Origin: Paracoccaceae bacterium
Lineage (GTDB): Bacteria; Pseudomonadota; Alphaproteobacteria; Rhodobacterales; Rhodobacteraceae
Length of the DNA: 8,572 nt
NCBI GenBank assembly: GCA_003447515.1
Contig: DLZA01000345.1
Coordinates: 1 to 8,572 of the forward strand
Reading direction: 5' to 3'
A program made the position numbers and the translations under genes. The first letter of the stretch is position 1; each line of letters begins with the position of its first letter. The notes below the pieces were generated by a model. The model ran no database searches and was not told the origin of the DNA. It saw only the letters and a program-made list of their open reading frames with translations. Below, piece after piece: positions 5,941 through 8,572 of this stretch.

Positions 5941-6945
5941 TTACCCAGATTTCTGCGCATGGCTATCGTAAGCTCTAATGATTCGAGCCACCATTGGGTG
6001 CCGCACTACGTCCTCTGCCTTAAACGTAGTCATGCCAACGCCGTTGACACCGCGTAAAACCTTTTCCGCCTCAACCAAACCGCTTGGCACACCTCGTGGC
6101 AAATCACACTGCGAGCTGTCACCTGTAATTGCCATCTGACTGCCCTCACCCATTCGTGTCAGGAACATCTTCATCTGCATGGTCGTCGCATTCTGTGCCT
6201 CGTCCAAGACAATGAATGCATTGCTTAGAGTGCGTCCACGCATGAAAGCAAGCGGCGCAATCTCAATCCTTTTTTCTTCGATTAATTTCCCAACCTGTTT
6301 AGATGGCAAAAAATCGTTTAACGCATCATAAAGCGGCTGCATATATGGGTCGACTTTGTCTTTCATGTCCCCAGGCAGGAACCCCAGCCGCTCGCCGGCC
6401 TCTACCGCGGGGCGCGAAAGCAGAATACGATCTACGTGGCCTTCGATAAACATCGATACACCAGCCGCCACAGCCAAATAAGTTTTTCCAGTTCCCGCCG
6501 GGCCTAGCCCAAACACCAGCTCGTTCTTGAAGAGGCTTTTGACATAGTTCTTTTGCGTATTGGTACGTGGCTCCACTGTTTTCTTGCGGGTGCGAATTTC
6601 GATACCACCGCCTGGGAACATCTCTTTCTGCTCCCCCGCTGCACGCGCTGCGCCTCGGGCAGGTTTGCCCATGCGAATGGCGGCGTCGACGTCACTGGGC
6701 TCCACTTCACGGCCTTGTTCTAAACGTAGGTACAACCCTTGCAAGGTTTCTGATGCGCGGATGGTTTCATCATCATTACCAAGAATTGAAAGCTCGTTAC
6801 CACGTCTTACGATCTGAACACCAAGGACAGACTCTATATGGGTGAGATTTTTATCAAACGCCCCACATAGATCAATCAGCAGGCGGTTGTCAGGGAAATT
6901 CAGGCTTTTCTCGGGGGCCGTGTCCGTTGGGCCGGTTATCGCCAA
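5941..6945 (-). CDS. ybeZ: PhoH-like ATPase (YbeZ)
   Basis: YbeZ/PhoH proteins are cytosolic P-loop NTPases with a helicase-like core. YbeZ is encoded next to YbeY, interacts with it, and is thought to act with it in RNA or ribosome metabolism. The product has 334 residues: an N-terminal KH-like region (about 20-75), a variable linker (about 90-125), and the PhoH domain. The domain has Walker A GPAGTGKT (148-155), Walker B FIVLDEAQN (244-252) and the TGDSSQCDLP motif (274-283). The start codon appears to be TTG (6945-6943). AGGAG (6956-6952) lies 6 nt upstream, an in-frame TAG four codons upstream blocks extension, and the first internal Met is residue 92. A 124-bp gap separates it from miaB and 161 bp from ybeY, so separate promoters are possible though none is clear. 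It is often annotated phoH. Confidence 0.97.
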   Translation of the reverse strand: MAITGPTDTAPEKSLNFPDNRLLIDLCGAFDKNLTHIESVLGVQIVRRGNELSILGNDDETIRASETLQGLYLRLEQGREVEPSDVDAAIRMGKPARGAARAAGEQKEMFPGGGIEIRTRKKTVEPRTNTQKNYVKSLFKNELVFGLGPAGTGKTYLAVAAGVSMFIEGHVDRILLSRPAVEAGERLGFLPGDMKDKVDPYMQPLYDALNDFLPSKQVGKLIEEKRIEIAPLAFMRGRTLSNAFIVLDEAQNATTMQMKMFLTRMGEGSQMAITGDSSQCDLPRGVPSGLVEAEKVLRGVNGVGMTTFKAEDVVRHPMVARIIRAYDSHAQKSG

Positions 6946-6951
6946 TGAACG

Positions 6952-6956
6952 CTCCT
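6952..6956 (-). promoter_or_regulatory. Ribosome binding site fixing the phoH TTG start
   Basis: AGGAG reads on the minus strand 6 nt before TTG 6945-6943. The first two bases of this AGGAG overlap an in-frame TAG (6957-6955), so no upstream in-frame start is possible. It is the clearest Shine-Dalgarno sequence among the non-metK genes here. Confidence 0.8.
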
Positions 6957-6962
6957 ATATCT

Positions 6963-7025
6963 TGAAACTTTATGTCCACTTTACCGTGCAGAAACGAATA
7001 CGAACCCGCAAGGGCAAAAGTTTCA
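6963..7025 (-). repeat. 9-bp perfect inverted repeat in the phoH leader
   Basis: TGAAACTTT (6963-6971) and AAAGTTTCA (7017-7025) are perfect inverted copies 45 bp apart in the miaB-phoH gap. In the transcript the promoter-distal arm ends 6 nt before the phoH ribosome binding site. The enclosed segment can form a small hairpin, with CCC and GGG around a UUGC loop, near 7005-7014. It may be an RNA stem, a spaced operator, or chance in an AT-rich gap. No convincing promoter was found between 6946 and 7069. Confidence 0.35.
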
Positions 7026-7069
7026 GGTTATAAAAAATAAGCTAAAAACAAAGAGAAGATAATCCAGGA

Positions 7070-8404
7070 TCAACTTACGATTTTTGCGGAAAGGGAGTTT
7101 CGTTCGGAGTGGAGGATAATTGCCTGCACAATTTTGCCAACAAAACTGGGTTTAGCGTCCATATGAACCGCATGTAAAAATTCTGATTTACCCACCATTT
7201 GACCATCCATACGGCCAGGCTTTTCCAGCAAAACAGGCAGTGTCTTACCAATCATCGACTGTTGAAAGTCCATCTGATGTTCACTCAGCAAAACCTGTAA
7301 TCGGGCCAACCGGTCCGATTTTTCAGTCTCGTCTACCTCAAGGCGGTCCGCAGCTGGTGTGCCTGGACGCTTGGAATATTTAAATGAATAAGCCTGTCCA
7401 TATCGCACTTTTTGGCATAACTCTAACGTATCCTGAAAATCCTCCTCGGTCTCGCCAGGAAACCCTACGATGAAATCGCCTGACAAAGCGATATCTGGTC
7501 GTACCGCACGAATTTTCTCGATTAGGGACAAATAATCGGCCGATGTGTGTTTACGGTTCATGGCCTTTAGAATTTTGTCACTACCAGACTGGACGGGTAA
7601 GTGAAGGTAGGGCATCAGCTTTTTGCAGTCACCATGAGCTGCAATCAAATCATCATCCATGTCGTTAGGGTGAGACGTTGTGAACCGGATACGTTTCAGT
7701 TCATCTATTTTAGCCAACTCACGTATTAAACGCGCCAGTCCCCATTCGTTACCATCCTTCAGACCATGATAAGCATTCACGTTTTGCCCCAATAGGTTGA
7801 TCTCAACTACACCACGGCTGATCAGGTCTTCTGCTTCTGCCAGAATTTGATCTACCGGCCGAGATACTTCGGACCCACGTGTGTAGGGTACGACACAGAA
7901 ATGGCAGAACTTGTCACATCCCTCTTGCACAGTCAGAAAAGCAGAGGGCGCACGAGGCGCCTTGGGGCCACTGCCGCCCAATTTTGGCAGGTGCTCAAAC
8001 TTATTTTCAATAGGAAAATCCGTATCAACCAATAATTCACCCGAACCAATCTTTGCTTCCATCTCTGGCAACCGGTGATAGGCCTGCGGTCCTACTACCA
8101 AATCCACCATCGGCTGACGTTTGATAATTTCTTCGCCTTCGGCCTGCGCTACGCAACCCGCAACACCAATTTTCAAAGCAGGATTTTTGTTTTTAATTGG
8201 GCGGTACTGACCAAGTTGTGAATAGATTTTTTCAGCAGCTTTTTCGCGAATATGACAAGTATTCAGCAGAATCATATCCGCATCATCGGGCGTGTCCGTT
8301 TCGACATAGCCCTGTTCACCAAGTGCTGAGACCATACGTTCACTGTCATAGACATTCATCTGGCAGCCATAGGTTTTCACAAATAATTTTTTTAGATCAG
8401 CCAT
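7070..8404 (-). CDS. miaB: tRNA-2-methylthio-N6-dimethylallyladenosine synthase (radical SAM methylthiotransferase)
   Basis: MiaB converts i6A37 to ms2i6A37 in tRNAs that read codons starting with U, using two [4Fe-4S] clusters and SAM. The 444-residue product has the normal length and all domains. The N-terminal methylthiotransferase domain (about 5-110) has cluster cysteines Cys14 (KTYGCQMN), Cys50 (NTCHIREKA) and Cys84 (GVAGCVAQ). The radical SAM domain starts at about 150 with CDKFCHFC (Cys163, Cys167, Cys170) followed by VPYTRG. A TRAM domain lies at about 378-440. The sequence DxDFP-type spacer and the VPYTRG segment fit MiaB rather than RimO or MtaB. The ATG at 8404-8402 has only a weak Shine-Dalgarno sequence (GTGG about 10 nt upstream). 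It is the first gene of the miaB-ybeZ-ybeY-ybeX-lnt series and a SAM consumer. Confidence 0.98.
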   Translation of the reverse strand: MADLKKLFVKTYGCQMNVYDSERMVSALGEQGYVETDTPDDADMILLNTCHIREKAAEKIYSQLGQYRPIKNKNPALKIGVAGCVAQAEGEEIIKRQPMVDLVVGPQAYHRLPEMEAKIGSGELLVDTDFPIENKFEHLPKLGGSGPKAPRAPSAFLTVQEGCDKFCHFCVVPYTRGSEVSRPVDQILAEAEDLISRGVVEINLLGQNVNAYHGLKDGNEWGLARLIRELAKIDELKRIRFTTSHPNDMDDDLIAAHGDCKKLMPYLHLPVQSGSDKILKAMNRKHTSADYLSLIEKIRAVRPDIALSGDFIVGFPGETEEDFQDTLELCQKVRYGQAYSFKYSKRPGTPAADRLEVDETEKSDRLARLQVLLSEHQMDFQQSMIGKTLPVLLEKPGRMDGQMVGKSEFLHAVHMDAKPSFVGKIVQAIILHSERNSLSAKIVS

Positions 8405-8423
8405 CGATCAATACCACTAAAGA

Positions 8424-8451
8424 AATATACGGTTGATTGGCGTTTATACAA
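8424..8451 (-). promoter_or_regulatory. Weak candidate promoter upstream of miaB
   Basis: On the minus strand TATATT (8429-8424) matches five of six -10 consensus positions. TTGTAT (8451-8446), 16 bp upstream, matches three of six -35 positions. Transcription would begin near 8417, leaving a very short leader for miaB. A second -10-like hexamer, TATAAA (8448-8443), overlaps the -35 element, so the assignment is not unique. Confidence 0.3.
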
Positions 8452-8469
8452 ATTCAACGAAAGGAGCAA

Positions 8470-8482
8470 CGGCCCCAGGCCG
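8470..8482 (-). other. GC-rich hairpin upstream of miaB
   Basis: CGGCC (8470-8474) and GGCCG (8478-8482) form a perfect 5-bp stem with a 3-nt loop. Another CGGCC at 8497-8501 could compete for the GGCCG arm. On the minus strand the following bases are TTGCTCCTTTCGTTG, T-rich but interrupted. It might be a weak terminator of a gene beyond the right edge. The 8405-8572 region otherwise holds no gene I can support. Confidence 0.25.
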
Positions 8483-8572
8483 CGTCTTTACAATTACGGC
8501 CCAACCCGTTTTCCTTGAAAGAAGTCCAACTGTTGCCCACAAGCTTTAATGCAAGCGCCACGTGAAATGCTC

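Noticed and set aside
7026..7069. Intrinsic terminator after miaB
   Set aside because: The minus strand has T-rich runs here, but no stable hairpin lies directly before them.
8405..8572. Tail of an upstream gene at the right edge
   Set aside because: Two minus-strand frames are open from the edge, ending in TAA near 8495 and TGA near 8455, but neither fragment (about 25 and 38 codons) resembles a known protein.
1..8572. Mobile elements, CRISPR arrays, tRNA or rRNA genes
   Set aside because: No transposase or integrase motifs, regular repeat-spacer pattern or tRNA cloverleaf was seen. All large genes are housekeeping genes in a conserved order.

Overview
The window looks like chromosomal DNA from an alphaproteobacterium, most likely of the Rhodobacterales. 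Three things point there: the protein sequences (MetK, TrmB and YbeY of alphaproteobacterial type), the gene order, and an RNA element in front of metK that matches the SAM/SAH riboswitch, a class known mainly from Rhodobacterales metK leaders. Base composition looks close to balanced, lower than in most cultured Rhodobacteraceae and more like some marine lineages. This is an impression, not a computed value. No mobile element, CRISPR array, tRNA or rRNA was seen.

All convincing genes lie on the minus strand and read from the right edge to the left. In transcription order they are miaB (8404-7070), phoH/ybeZ (6945-5941), ybeY (5779-5273), a corC/ybeX-type CBS-domain gene (5232-4366), lnt (4376-2862), metK (2761-1595), trmB (1525-815) and the 5' half of aroA (711 to the left edge). 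The first five repeat the miaB-ybeZ-ybeY-ybeX-lnt order of E. coli. They cover tRNA modification, rRNA/RNA quality control and lipoprotein maturation. metK and trmB follow as a second block that has its own candidate promoter and riboswitch.

The best-supported non-coding element is the SAM/SAH-type riboswitch at 2769-2815. Its pseudoknot strand is also the metK Shine-Dalgarno sequence, so ligand binding should block metK translation. A 17-bp-spaced candidate promoter (2825-2853) would start the RNA right at the riboswitch. MiaB and TrmB both consume SAM, and MetK makes it.

Smaller unexplained structures sit in the other gaps. There is a strong hairpin between metK and trmB (1539-1577) and a nested inverted repeat between trmB and aroA (748-819). 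The 161-bp ybeY leader contains a possible 38-residue ORF whose stop overlaps the ybeY start, with a hairpin over its own ribosome binding site (5779-5907). A 9-bp inverted repeat lies in the phoH leader (6963-7025), and phoH itself appears to start with TTG. The 168 bp upstream of miaB (8405-8572) hold a weak promoter candidate and a GC-rich hairpin but no gene I can support.
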